DNA from: Hymenobacter sp. BT559
GTDB taxonomy: Bacteria > Bacteroidota > Bacteroidia > Cytophagales > Hymenobacteraceae
NCBI RefSeq assembly: GCF_017571525.1
Contig: NZ_JAGETY010000009.1
Span: 174,487 to 238,486 of the forward strand
Direction of reading: 5' to 3'
Length of the DNA stretch: 64,000 bases
Below are positions 44,581 to 52,904 of the stretch, piece by piece. Position 1 is the first letter of the stretch; each line of letters begins with the position of its first letter. A program made the position numbers and the translations under genes. The notes beneath the pieces were generated by a model. The model was given only the letters and a program-made list of their open reading frames with translations. It was not told the DNA's origin and searched no databases.

Positions 44581-45777
44581 TTACAAATATGACAGCCACC
44601 AGTAGGTGTGCCGCTGCTTGTATCCCTGGTACCAGCGGCAGGGCCAGTACGTGAGCAGCAGCACGGCCACCCACACTGTATACAGCCGTAGCAGGCTGGG
44701 GTGATAGGCAGCAGGCCAGTCCTTTACCGAGGCAAACGATAGGTTAATGGCCTGCCCGAAGGCTAGCCGCGTCCATACATATGCCCCGCCGCTTATCAGG
44801 CAAAAGTGCAGCACGAAGTAAAAAAGCGGCACCCGCCCGTAGATGCTCAGCCATTGGCCAAGCCGGCCCGGCAGGCGCCCGGCCAGCGAGAGCAGCACCA
44901 GCGCCCCGCCCAGCGTGAGACTCAGAAACAGTAGCGACGGCGGGTACTTGGTGACGTTCAGAAACGAGAGCAGGGTGTAGCCGGCCCCACGCGCCTGCTC
45001 GCTCCAGCGGCTAGGGTCGCCGTAGAGGTTGGTAGCGCGCACCGCAATAAAGAAAACCAGCGCGGCCCCGCCGGCCAGGCGCAGCCAGCGTGCACGCAGC
45101 GGCGCCTCCGCCTTAAACCACGGCCCTGCCACGTAGCCGAGCGCCATCACGGCTGCCCAGGGTAGGATAGTGTAAGCCGCCAGCACGGGCACGGGCTGCG
45201 TGGCAAACAGAAACGGACTATCGTAGAGCAGGGCCCACGGCAGCCTGGCCCCCGTTACGGGCTGCACGAGGGGCAGCAGGTGCTGGCCCATAATAATGGC
45301 TAGCGCCAGGCCAGCCAGCAGCCAGCGCGGCAGCCAGATGGCACCCGCCAGCAGCACCATGCTGCAGCCCAGCGCCCAGATTACTTCCAGCACCAGCATC
45401 GGGTAGCCCCACTGCAGAATGAAATTGATAACCACCAGCTCAAGCACCACCAGCCAGAGCCCGCGCGTGAGCAAAAAGCGGCTGACCTGGCCCCGACTAG
45501 CCCGCTTCTGCTGATACAAGAACACGCTCGCGCCGGCCAGAAACACAAACGTCGGGGCGCAGAAATGCGTGACCCACCGCGTCAGGAACAGCGCGGCGGG
45601 GGCCTGGGCCACATCTTCGGGCCGCATGGGCGTGGGGCACCAAAACTCCCGAATGTGGTCGATGGCCATAATGACCATAGCCAGGCCCCGCACTACATCG
45701 ATAATGGGCACGCGCGCCGTGGCAGCTCGGCCCGTAGCGGCCGGGCTAGCGAGTGTAGGAGTGGCAGTCTGGTTCAT
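44581..45777 (-). CDS. DUF1624-type membrane acyltransferase-like protein
   Basis: 398 residues, about ten membrane spans. The opening RVPIIDVVRGLAMVIMAIDHIREFW is the signature of the DUF1624 / heparan-alpha-glucosaminide N-acetyltransferase-like family; the conserved His of MAIDH and the later PLFYFVLHF block match. The family is predicted to transfer acetyl groups to surface sugars using cytosolic acetyl-CoA, but the bacterial substrates are unknown. The ATG at 45777 follows a TATC-containing stretch; a 26-codon extension upstream is unlikely. Confidence 0.85.
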   Translation of the reverse strand: MNQTATPTLASPAATGRAATARVPIIDVVRGLAMVIMAIDHIREFWCPTPMRPEDVAQAPAALFLTRWVTHFCAPTFVFLAGASVFLYQQKRASRGQVSRFLLTRGLWLVVLELVVINFILQWGYPMLVLEVIWALGCSMVLLAGAIWLPRWLLAGLALAIIMGQHLLPLVQPVTGARLPWALLYDSPFLFATQPVPVLAAYTILPWAAVMALGYVAGPWFKAEAPLRARWLRLAGGAALVFFIAVRATNLYGDPSRWSEQARGAGYTLLSFLNVTKYPPSLLFLSLTLGGALVLLSLAGRLPGRLGQWLSIYGRVPLFYFVLHFCLISGGAYVWTRLAFGQAINLSFASVKDWPAAYHPSLLRLYTVWVAVLLLTYWPCRWYQGYKQRHTYWWLSYL

Positions 45778-45850
45778 GTAGATAAGCGGCTGGTAAACAC
45801 CGCCAATGTACTGCCAGGAGGCACTTGTACAAACAAAAACTATCGTGCAC

Positions 45851-45888
45851 AAAAAAGCCCTACTGGCGTACCAGCAGGGCTTTTCTTC
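45851..45888 (-). terminator. Rho-independent terminator of the cold-shock gene
   Basis: AAAAAAGCCCTACTGG / CCAGCAGGGCTTTTC stem with a 4-nt loop; on the minus strand followed by TTTTTTG. Confidence 0.85.
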
Positions 45889-45903
45889 TTAAAGCGCCAG
45901 GCG

Positions 45904-46095
45904 TTACACCAGCGATACTTTCACGGCGTTCGGGCCTTTTTTGCCCTGAGCTACCTCAAACTGCACTTTGTCGTTTTCACGAATCTCGTTTACGAGGTCG
46001 GTTACGTGGACGAATACGTCCTCGCCGGTGCTGTCTACTTTGATGAAGCCGAAGCCTTTGGTTTCGTTGAAGAATTTTACGGTTCCTGTCTGCAT
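45904..46095 (-). CDS. cspA: Cold-shock domain protein (CspA family)
   Basis: 63 residues. OB-fold nucleic acid chaperone with RNP1 KGFGFIKV and RNP2 VFVHVTD, starting MQTGTVKFFNETKGFG as is usual for the Bacteroidetes proteins. Binds single-stranded RNA/DNA and melts secondary structure. A longer frame to 46239 exists but the family start is unambiguous. The 5' untranslated region may be long (cspA mRNAs use it for thermal control); a GCAGCC/GGCTGC hairpin at 46149-46164 lies in it. Ends at a strong terminator. Confidence 0.96.
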   Translation of the reverse strand: MQTGTVKFFNETKGFGFIKVDSTGEDVFVHVTDLVNEIRENDKVQFEVAQGKKGPNAVKVSLV

Positions 46096-46349
46096 GATGC
46101 TAGGAAAAAAGGGTGATAAAGCAAGCAGCAGCGAACCTATCTGACTATGCAGCCCGCAGGCTGCGTAATGGTACTGAAACGGGGCGATTTGCCTTTTATG
46201 GCCTAAAGGTACGGCAAAAATGCTGCGTGGGCCTGCCACAAGTAATTTGAGCTGTTTTTACTGCCTTCGTTTAGCAGCACAGGTCTGTTTTGCGTAGAGC
46301 TGGTGGTGGCCGCGCTGGCTGGGCAAAACGACTTTATACCGTCATCTTT

Positions 46350-47273
46350 ATGGAAATGAATTTCATTCGGCGGGGCACTGGCCCGCTGCTGCTGCTAGTA
46401 CACGGCATTGGGGGCAGCTGGCGCTCGTGGCAAACTATTTTGGACGAGCTAGCCCGCGAGCGCGAGGTGATTGCCGTAGACTTGCCGGGCTTTGGCGACA
46501 CGCCGCCGCTAGCAGGCCCGGTCACTATCAGCACCCTAGCCGACGCGCTTACGGACTTTTTGCGCCAGCACAACCTGCTGGGCATCGATGCCGTGGGCAG
46601 CTCTATGGGCGCGCGGCTGGTGCTCGAGCTGGCCCGGCGCGGCGGGGTGCTAGGGGCGGTGGTTTCGCTCGACCCCGGCGGGTTTTGGCAGGGCTGGGAA
46701 ATTCCAGTCTTTTACCACAGCGTGGCCCTCTCCACTAAGCTGGTGCGGGCCTTGCAGCCGGTGATGCCTCTACTAATGGACAACCCCGTGACGCGCACCA
46801 TGCTGTTTGCGCAGTTTTCGGCCCACCCTTGGCGCATTCCGGCCCGCGCGGCGCTCGATGAAATGCGCAGCTTTGCGCACGCCCCGTCGTTTGACGAGCT
46901 GCTCTACAACCTAGCTTACGGCGAGGTGCAACAGGGTGCCCCGCGTGGTGCTATTCAGGCGCCGCTGGTCATTGGCTGGGGCCGCCAGGATAAGGTGTGC
47001 CTGCCCGGCCAGGCCGAGCGGGCCCTAGCTAAGTTTCCCGACGCCCAACTCTACTGGTTTGACCACTGTGGGCATTTCCCGCAGTGGGACCAGCCCGCCG
47101 AAACCAGCCGCTTGATACTAGCTGCCACTAGTGGCCAGCCCTTCCCCGATACTAAGGTGTCCCTGCCCGCCCCGCCCCCTAAGGCAGTGCCCCGTGTGGT
47201 GGTGGCTGGGGTAGCAGCGTTAGCAGCGGGGGCTGCGTGGCTACTGCTGCGCCAGCGCACCGCGCGCGGCTAG
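46350..47273 (+). CDS. Alpha/beta hydrolase with C-terminal membrane anchor
   Basis: 307 residues. Alpha/beta-hydrolase fold: oxyanion region LVHGIGGSWRSW, nucleophile elbow GSSMGAR (Ser), VIGWGRQDKVC with the acid, and the catalytic His in FDHCGHFPQWDQP. The last 25 residues (VVVAGVAALAAGAAWLLL) form a membrane span with a basic end, an arrangement also present in the metallo-beta-lactamase-fold protein at 61564. Substrate unknown. The ATG at 46350 starts the hydrolase domain directly. Confidence 0.85.
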   Translation: MEMNFIRRGTGPLLLLVHGIGGSWRSWQTILDELAREREVIAVDLPGFGDTPPLAGPVTISTLADALTDFLRQHNLLGIDAVGSSMGARLVLELARRGGVLGAVVSLDPGGFWQGWEIPVFYHSVALSTKLVRALQPVMPLLMDNPVTRTMLFAQFSAHPWRIPARAALDEMRSFAHAPSFDELLYNLAYGEVQQGAPRGAIQAPLVIGWGRQDKVCLPGQAERALAKFPDAQLYWFDHCGHFPQWDQPAETSRLILAATSGQPFPDTKVSLPAPPPKAVPRVVVAGVAALAAGAAWLLLRQRTARG

Positions 47274-47345
47274 CCCTTCTTGCCTTCGCTTTTCACCTCA
47301 AGCCGCGGTAGTGCGCCTGCCGCGGGCCTATCCATCTTATCTATT

Positions 47346-47618
47346 ATGGCTACTGATTATAAACCTATTGACTGCGGCTTTTATGACGAGCTCGAGGCCC
47401 TGGCCACCCGCAAGAAGCAGGTGTACCTGCAATACTTCAACGACTTGCGTCAGCTCTGCCAAGGCCCGGCCACGTTCAAAACCTTTGTTACCCGCGAACA
47501 TATTGAATACGCCCTGCTAGCCTCGGGCGAGGAAGTTCGCCTCGACCACATCATCCGCATCGACGACACCCCCGCGCCGGGCTACGGGGATTATCCCGAT
47601 TATCGGTGCGGGTGCTGA
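47346..47618 (+). CDS. Rof-like (Rho-binding antiterminator) protein
   Basis: 90 residues. YKPIDCGFYDELEALA closely follows the N terminus of Rof/YaeO (YQPINCDDYDNLE), and the later EYALLASGEEVRLDHIIRID matches its beta-strand order. Rof binds Rho and blocks its RNA-binding domain. The tail ends in a Tyr/Asp/Cys-rich stretch (GDYPDYRCGC) not found in Rof. The assignment rests on these short matches; function in this lineage is unproven. Confidence 0.6.
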   Translation: MATDYKPIDCGFYDELEALATRKKQVYLQYFNDLRQLCQGPATFKTFVTREHIEYALLASGEEVRLDHIIRIDDTPAPGYGDYPDYRCGC

Positions 47619-47641
47619 AGCTCAATTAATACTACCAACGC

Positions 47642-48184
47642 TTACCGTTCTTCTTCCGCAATAGGATGACCTAGCTGCACTAGACAAGCCCGTAAAGCCT
47701 TGTATGTGCTGGCGTCAGCCTCAATCTGCTGACCACCTGCCGTTACCATCTGGTCGCAGCTAAAGCAAATGTTTAGCACGTTCGTGAGCTCGTTTTGCAC
47801 ATTATAAAATGCCAGGGCATCACGGTAGACAGGCCCGCACATCCAGTGGTACTGTTGGATTACTGACCTTTGTAAGATGGATGCGATTTTTTGAATGGCT
47901 TCCACGTTATTCTCCAGTTTACTGATGGGCGAGGCAGTTACATGGAAAGCTGCGGGCCCTGGCGTAAGCGTTAACAAGTCGAGGTTATGCGTCCTTTCCA
48001 GCAAACGTAGCTGCTCGCGCAACGCTGGTAGTTGTTGCGTCTTAGCTGTTAATAACGAGCTTCTAGTTTGCTGAAACAGTTCTTTTGCCGCGCCTCTTAA
48101 CGCATCAAGCTTCGGCCCGCGATTGAAAGAGAACGTTACCAAATAGCTGAACTCTTGTTGCTTCCAAAACTGGGCAGTCGTCAT
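47642..48184 (-). CDS. Hypothetical protein, 180 residues
   Basis: Helical protein with no signal peptide. Notable points: a histidine/cysteine cluster (QQYHWMCGPVYRD near 112-124 and CFSCDQM near 138-144) that could bind a metal, and a lower GC content than neighbouring genes. No family recognised. It stands alone between the Rof-like gene (convergent) and the radical SAM gene (same strand, 38 bp upstream), so co-transcription with the latter is possible. Confidence 0.55.
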   Translation of the reverse strand: MTTAQFWKQQEFSYLVTFSFNRGPKLDALRGAAKELFQQTRSSLLTAKTQQLPALREQLRLLERTHNLDLLTLTPGPAAFHVTASPISKLENNVEAIQKIASILQRSVIQQYHWMCGPVYRDALAFYNVQNELTNVLNICFSCDQMVTAGGQQIEADASTYKALRACLVQLGHPIAEEER

Positions 48185-48222
48185 TGCTTCACTTTCAATG
48201 GGTAAAGCATAAAACTACTCGC

Positions 48223-49350
48223 CTACGTCCAGTACTGCACCGGCGCATTGGGGAAACACCGCTGCCACTCGCTGGTAAACCACGCCTTGAGCTCTTTCAT
48301 AGTCGGCAGGTCGTAGACGTACTTGAGGCCGCCAAACTTGTTGCGCTTCACGGCGCGGGTGCTCTCCTCCAGGTCGAGGCTCGTGTTGGGGTACCAGCCT
48401 AGCAGCACCTCCTTCGAGCCGGGCGTGAAGCGGTGCGTGATGAACTCGACGGTGAGGTCGCAGTCGAAATCGAAGGCCGCTTGCAGGCGGTCAAGCAGCT
48501 CGCCGTAGTGCCGCTGCCAGTCGGGCAGGGGCATTATGGGCGCCAGCACCACCCCTACCGGGTAGCCGCCCCCACCCTGAGCCACCGGCAGGGCTAGCCG
48601 CCGCAGCGCCTGAATGCGGGCCTCGATGCTAGCCGTGCCACCTTCGAGCTGCCGGGCCAGGGGCTCGGCATTGAGCGAGGCGCGGGCACGGGTGTGGCCG
48701 TTGTGCGGCAAGCCAAGCAGGCTCTCTACGTGGTCGTATTTGCTCACGAAGCGCAGGCGCCCGCCTTCCCGGCCAGCAAAGTACTTCACCGTTTCGGCCA
48801 GCGCGCCGGTGAGGTGCTCAATACCCAGCACGTCGGTGTAGCAGCTCGCCTCGAAGCTCACGGGGCGGTCGGCGCGCTCGTATAGCTGCGTATTGGTCAG
48901 TAGCTTGGGCAGGTTGGCAAAGGCGCACACCACGGGCGGGCCGCTGAGGCTGCCCGCGAGGTAGCAATACTGGCAGTGGGCTGGGCAGCCTTCGGCCAGG
49001 TTGAGCTGGTAGTCGGCCGAGGGTGGCGTGGGCTGCAAGCGCAGCGCGCCAGCCGGGGCGTTTACCACCGCTAGGGTGGTTTTGGCGGCGCGGTAGGTGG
49101 CGCGCTCGTCGGGGCCCCGCAGGCCGGTAAGGCGGTTGCTTTTCAGCAGCTCAATGTCGAGGTTGAGAGCCTCGGCGCGGGCCAGGATTTGCTGGCCGTA
49201 GTCCTCCTGCAAAGCATCAGGCGTGAAAAGCACGCGCTGTGGCAGCCACAGCTTAGCGCCATGCGTGCGCGGGGCGGCGGCCTCTACGGGGGCTAGCGGC
49301 CGGGCTACTTCGGAGGTGTTGAGAACGGGCAAAAAGAGGTCGGTCTGCAT
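48223..49350 (-). CDS. Spore photoproduct lyase-like radical SAM protein
   Basis: 375 residues. The radical SAM cluster motif CPAHCQYC (about residues 122-129) sits in NLAEGCPAHCQYCYLAGS, close to the GCWAHCMYCYL context of spore photoproduct lyase, followed by RFVSKYDHVESLL and FITHRFTPGSKEVLLGWYPN, both conserved in the SPL family. True SPL repairs thymine lesions in spores. Bacteroidetes make no spores, so this homologue probably acts on other DNA damage or another substrate. The start (ATG 49350) is divergent from the Vat-like gene. Confidence 0.87.
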   Translation of the reverse strand: MQTDLFLPVLNTSEVARPLAPVEAAAPRTHGAKLWLPQRVLFTPDALQEDYGQQILARAEALNLDIELLKSNRLTGLRGPDERATYRAAKTTLAVVNAPAGALRLQPTPPSADYQLNLAEGCPAHCQYCYLAGSLSGPPVVCAFANLPKLLTNTQLYERADRPVSFEASCYTDVLGIEHLTGALAETVKYFAGREGGRLRFVSKYDHVESLLGLPHNGHTRARASLNAEPLARQLEGGTASIEARIQALRRLALPVAQGGGGYPVGVVLAPIMPLPDWQRHYGELLDRLQAAFDFDCDLTVEFITHRFTPGSKEVLLGWYPNTSLDLEESTRAVKRNKFGGLKYVYDLPTMKELKAWFTSEWQRCFPNAPVQYWT

Positions 49351-49460
49351 TAGGTACCCAACGTCAAATGGCCCAGAATGGGTCATTTTGGCGCATTTTT
49401 GCATCTGATTTTCTACCCTCAGCAGCAGGCACTTACGGCGCTGCGGCCACTTTTTTCCTC

Positions 49461-50108
49461 ATGCCCGAGTCTCCTACCCTAGCCGGCCCTTCGCCCCATA
49501 CGCGCCACCCAGTGGGCGGCCATGAGCGGCTGGTTTTTCTGAAGAATATTATCACTAACCCACTTATCGAGGTAGGCGACTACACCTACTACGACGACTT
49601 TGACGACGTGCGCAACTTTGAGCGCAATGTGCTCTACCACTTTCCGTTTATCGGTGACCGGCTGCGTATTGGGCGCTTCTGCCAGATTGCCTCGGGGGTG
49701 AAGTTTGTGATGAACGGCGGCAACCACCGCACCGACCTATTTACCACCTACCCGTTTCCGGTATTCGGGCAGGGCTGGGCAAATGCTTTCGACCCGGCCA
49801 CGTTTCCGAATAAGGGCGACCTGGTGGTGGGAAATGACGTGTGGCTTGGCCACGATGCGCTGCTGATGCCCGGCGTGCGCGTGGGCAATGGCGCCATTGT
49901 GGCCACCCGGGCCGTGGTGACGCGCGACGTGCCCGACTATGCCATCGTGGCCGGCAACCCGGCCCAGGTGGTACGCATGCGCTTCGACAAAGCCACCGTG
50001 GCCCGGCTGCTGGCCGTGGCCTGGTGGCACTGGGACGCCGCCAAAATCACGCGCCACCAGCAGGCTATTTGCGGGCTCGACCTCGATGCGCTGGAGCAGG
50101 CAACCTAG
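49461..50108 (+). CDS. Vat/CatB-type O-acetyltransferase (left-handed beta helix)
   Basis: 215 residues. Hexapeptide-repeat xenobiotic acetyltransferase: VGDYTYYDD, VLYHFPFIGDRLRIGRFCQIA, FVMNGGNHRTD (catalytic His), GDLVVGNDVWLGHDALLMPGVRVGNGAIVA and IVAGNPAQVVRMRF follow streptogramin A acetyltransferases (VatA) block by block. The family acetylates streptogramin A or chloramphenicol; many environmental members are chromosomal and of uncertain activity. No mobile element adjoins, so this looks intrinsic. The start at 49461 matches the family. Confidence 0.9.
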   Translation: MPESPTLAGPSPHTRHPVGGHERLVFLKNIITNPLIEVGDYTYYDDFDDVRNFERNVLYHFPFIGDRLRIGRFCQIASGVKFVMNGGNHRTDLFTTYPFPVFGQGWANAFDPATFPNKGDLVVGNDVWLGHDALLMPGVRVGNGAIVATRAVVTRDVPDYAIVAGNPAQVVRMRFDKATVARLLAVAWWHWDAAKITRHQQAICGLDLDALEQAT

Positions 50109-50131
50109 CCCGGCTTTGCGTATAGCCCCGC

Positions 50132-50659
50132 ATGACCAACGCGCCCCTTATCCTCACGCTTACGCTCGACGCCGCTAGCCAAGCTTTTTTTGACACTCAG
50201 CGCCAGAAGTATTTTCCGCCCAAAATCAACTACCTCAGCGCCCACCTCACACTATTTCATGCCTTGCCGGGCGATGAGGAAGCGTCTATTAGTGAGCAGC
50301 TTGCTAGCGTAGTGGCTAGCCAGTCTGCGCCGCTGCCGCTCGCCGTAACCGGGCTTAGGTTCATGGGCCGCGGCGTGATGTATACGCTGGCCAACCCCGA
50401 GCTGCCGGCCCTGCACCGGCGCCTCCAGCAGCAGTGGCAGCCTTGGCTTTCGGCCCAAGACCAGCAAGGCCTGCGCCCGCACATCACCGTGCAAAACAAG
50501 GTAGACCCGGCCGTGGCCCGGGCGCTGCTCGCCGAGTTGGAGGCAGGCTTTCAACCCTTTACGGCTCAGGGCACCGGGCTAGCGCTGTGGGCCTACCGCG
50601 GGGGACCCTGGGAGCAGCGGCGGGTATTTCCATTTGGGCCGGCCTCTGCGTCAAAGTAG
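50132..50659 (+). CDS. 2'-5' RNA ligase / LigT-like phosphodiesterase family protein
   Basis: 175 residues of the 2H fold. Two HxT/S motifs, HLTLFHALP (about residues 38-46) and HITVQNKVD (about 110-118), form the symmetric active site. Such proteins open cyclic or 2'-5' phosphodiester bonds in RNA or nucleotides; the substrate is unknown. It starts 23 bp after the Vat-like gene and its end overlaps the convergent BLUF gene by 9 bp. Confidence 0.88.
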   Translation: MTNAPLILTLTLDAASQAFFDTQRQKYFPPKINYLSAHLTLFHALPGDEEASISEQLASVVASQSAPLPLAVTGLRFMGRGVMYTLANPELPALHRRLQQQWQPWLSAQDQQGLRPHITVQNKVDPAVARALLAELEAGFQPFTAQGTGLALWAYRGGPWEQRRVFPFGPASASK

Positions 50660-51094
50660 AACGGCCTCGGTGCTGGCGGCCAAGAATTCGCTGAGTAGCG
50701 ACTGGGTGGTGGTGCCCAGGCCCGCCAGCACGAGTTGGGGCGGCGTGAGGTAGCCGGGCAGCCGCTGCCAATCGGCCACCGTGGGCCGGGGCGCAAAGCC
50801 CATATACCACTCTTTATACTCGCGCCGCGCCACCGGGCCGTCGGCCAGTTTTTCGAGTAGCCCGTGGCGCGGGTCGGTCTCGATGCGGGCAAACAGCCGG
50901 CGCACTGCCACCGGGCAACCCTCCAGCACTTGCACAAACCGCCCCCCCCCGTAGAGTAGTACGCCCGTGATATTAGCCCGCTCGTTGAAACCCCGCGCCT
51001 GCTTTAGCAGTTGCACCAAATCGGCTTCCTCAAAATCGGCAGTGGCCTGACTGATGTAGACAATGCTGTAACACCCTCCTGGTTCACTTTCCAT
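50651..51094 (-). CDS. BLUF-domain blue-light photoreceptor
   Basis: 147 residues. BLUF fold with the flavin-contact residues expected: Tyr in YSIVYISQAT (near 9), Asn in NERANITGVLLY (near 41) and Gln in GGRFVQVLEG (near 54), plus conserved KEWYMGFAPR. The remainder is two capping helices, so it is a single-domain short BLUF that must pass its signal to another protein; none is fused or adjacent. The 9-bp 3' overlap with the ligase gene is on opposite strands. Confidence 0.92.
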   Translation of the reverse strand: MESEPGGCYSIVYISQATADFEEADLVQLLKQARGFNERANITGVLLYGGGRFVQVLEGCPVAVRRLFARIETDPRHGLLEKLADGPVARREYKEWYMGFAPRPTVADWQRLPGYLTPPQLVLAGLGTTTQSLLSEFLAASTEAVLL

Positions 51095-51226
51095 TCTTAC
51101 TCAACGCCTCAGCGCTTTTTACACCCTATTGGGCAGTTTTTGCTGGTTAGTTTCTTTGTGGCCGCTAAGGCGCAGCTGTTTGCGCCAGCAAAATTACTTT
51201 AACCTGCGCTATTTCCTTCTCTTCTT

Positions 51227-52729
51227 ATGGATTTAAAAACTCCTCCCGCCAAGCCGCTGATTGCTGATATTGTGCTCATTGGCGCGGGTATCATGAGCGC
51301 TACGCTAGGGGTGCTGCTCAAAGAGCTCGACCCCAGCCTCACCATTGCCGTGTATGAGCGCCTCGACGCGGTGGCCGCCGAAAGCTCCGACGCCTGGAAC
51401 AACGCCGGCACGGGTCACTCAGCTTTTTGCGAGCTTAACTACACGCCCCAGCGCCCCGATGGCAGCGTTGACATCTCAAAGGCCGATAAAATCGCCGAGC
51501 AGTTTGAGCTCAGCAAGCAGCTCTGGGCCAGCCTAGTAGAAGAAGACAAACTACCCGACCCACATTTTTTTATCCACAGCATTCCGCACATGAGCTTTGT
51601 GTGGGGCGAGGCCAACGTGGAGTACCTGCGCAAGCGCTACGAGGCCATGCTGGGCTCGCCGCTGTTTAAGGGCATGGAATTCAGCACCGACCCGGCCGAG
51701 ATTGCCCGCTGGATACCGCTGGTAATGGAAGGCCGCGACCCAAGCCAGCCTGTGGCGGCCACGCGCATGGCCATCGGCACCGACGTCAATTTCGGCGCCC
51801 TCACCCGCGCGCTGTTCGACAACCTGCGCCAGCAGCCGGGCGTTTCGTTTGAGCTAGGGCAGGAAATCGAGGATATCCGCCGCAAGGAAGGCAACCTCTG
51901 GCGCGTCAAAATCCGCGACCTGGCCACCGGCAAAAGCCGCAAGGTGTACACGCGGTTCGTATTTATCGGGGCGGGCGGGGGCTCTCTCACGCTGCTCGAA
52001 AAGTCGGGCATCCCCGAAGCCAACGGCTTTGGCGGCTTCCCGGTGAGCGGGCAGTGGCTGAAGTGCACCCGGCCTGAGGTCATTGCCCAGCACGATGCCA
52101 AGGTGTACGGCAAGGCCGCCGTGGGCTCGCCGCCCATGTCGGTGCCGCACCTCGACACGCGCCAGATAAACGGCCGCCAGGAGCTGCTGTTTGGCCCCTA
52201 CGCCGGCTTCAGCACCAAGTTTTTGAAGCGCGGCTCGTACACTGACCTGTTCCGCTCTATTGAATTGGGCAACATCCGGCCGCTGCTCTATGCTGGTGCC
52301 CGCAATATTCCGCTCACCAAGTACCTCATCGGGCAGGTGCTCCAAACGCCCGAGCAGCGCATCGCGGCCCTGCGCGAATATTACCCCGAGGCCCGGCCCG
52401 AAGACTGGCAGCTCGAAGTGGCAGGCCAGCGCGTGCAGGTTATCAAGAAAGACAAAAAGAAGGGCGGCGTGCTGGAGTTTGGCACCGAGGTAGTTACCTC
52501 GGCCGATGGCTCCATCGCGGCGCTGCTAGGGGCCTCGCCGGGGGCGAGCACGGCCGTAAGCATTATGCTCGACCTGGTGCAGCGCTGCTTCCCCGAGCAC
52601 GCGGCCTCGCCCGAGTGGCAGGCCACGCTGCACCGGCTGGTGCCGTCGTTTGGCCAGTCGCTGGCCGATAATGCGGCGCTTACGCAGCAGGTGCGGGCAC
52701 ATTCGGCCGAGGTGCTCAAGCTGGCTTAA
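51227..52729 (+). CDS. mqo: Malate:quinone oxidoreductase
   Basis: 500 residues. FAD-binding GxGxxG in VLIGAGIMSATLG (about residues 15-27), AWNNAGTGHSAFCELNYTP, VEYLRKRYEAM and FIGAGGGSLTLLEKSGIPE, and the C-terminal ASPGASTAVSIMLDL. Peripheral membrane enzyme oxidising malate to oxaloacetate and passing electrons to quinone, a TCA-cycle bypass of malate dehydrogenase. Length is within the family range (about 490-550). Stands alone; followed by a long inverted repeat. Confidence 0.95.
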   Translation: MDLKTPPAKPLIADIVLIGAGIMSATLGVLLKELDPSLTIAVYERLDAVAAESSDAWNNAGTGHSAFCELNYTPQRPDGSVDISKADKIAEQFELSKQLWASLVEEDKLPDPHFFIHSIPHMSFVWGEANVEYLRKRYEAMLGSPLFKGMEFSTDPAEIARWIPLVMEGRDPSQPVAATRMAIGTDVNFGALTRALFDNLRQQPGVSFELGQEIEDIRRKEGNLWRVKIRDLATGKSRKVYTRFVFIGAGGGSLTLLEKSGIPEANGFGGFPVSGQWLKCTRPEVIAQHDAKVYGKAAVGSPPMSVPHLDTRQINGRQELLFGPYAGFSTKFLKRGSYTDLFRSIELGNIRPLLYAGARNIPLTKYLIGQVLQTPEQRIAALREYYPEARPEDWQLEVAGQRVQVIKKDKKKGGVLEFGTEVVTSADGSIAALLGASPGASTAVSIMLDLVQRCFPEHAASPEWQATLHRLVPSFGQSLADNAALTQQVRAHSAEVLKLA

Positions 52730-52771
52730 CTCACTAGTAGTCAACCTGGCTAAAGCCATTTTAATCGCTTA

Positions 52772-52870
52772 TCCTTGCGAGCGCAGCGCGGCAATCTTTC
52801 CTTTTCACTAGGGTCACTAACCCAACGAAGCGAGCGACAAGGAAAGATTGCCGCGCTGCGCTCGCAAGGA
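52772..52870. repeat. Long perfect hairpin, CCTTGCGAGCGCAG repeat family (copy 3)
   Basis: Two perfectly complementary 32-bp arms (52772-52803 and 52839-52870) with the core CCTTGCGAGCGCAGCGCGG seen also at 15.1 kb, separated by a 35-nt loop. It fills the gap between mqo and pncA on the same strand. Confidence 0.92.
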
Positions 52871-52904
52871 CAGGCGATTTTGGTCTCTCTTATCCGTATA
52901 CCTT

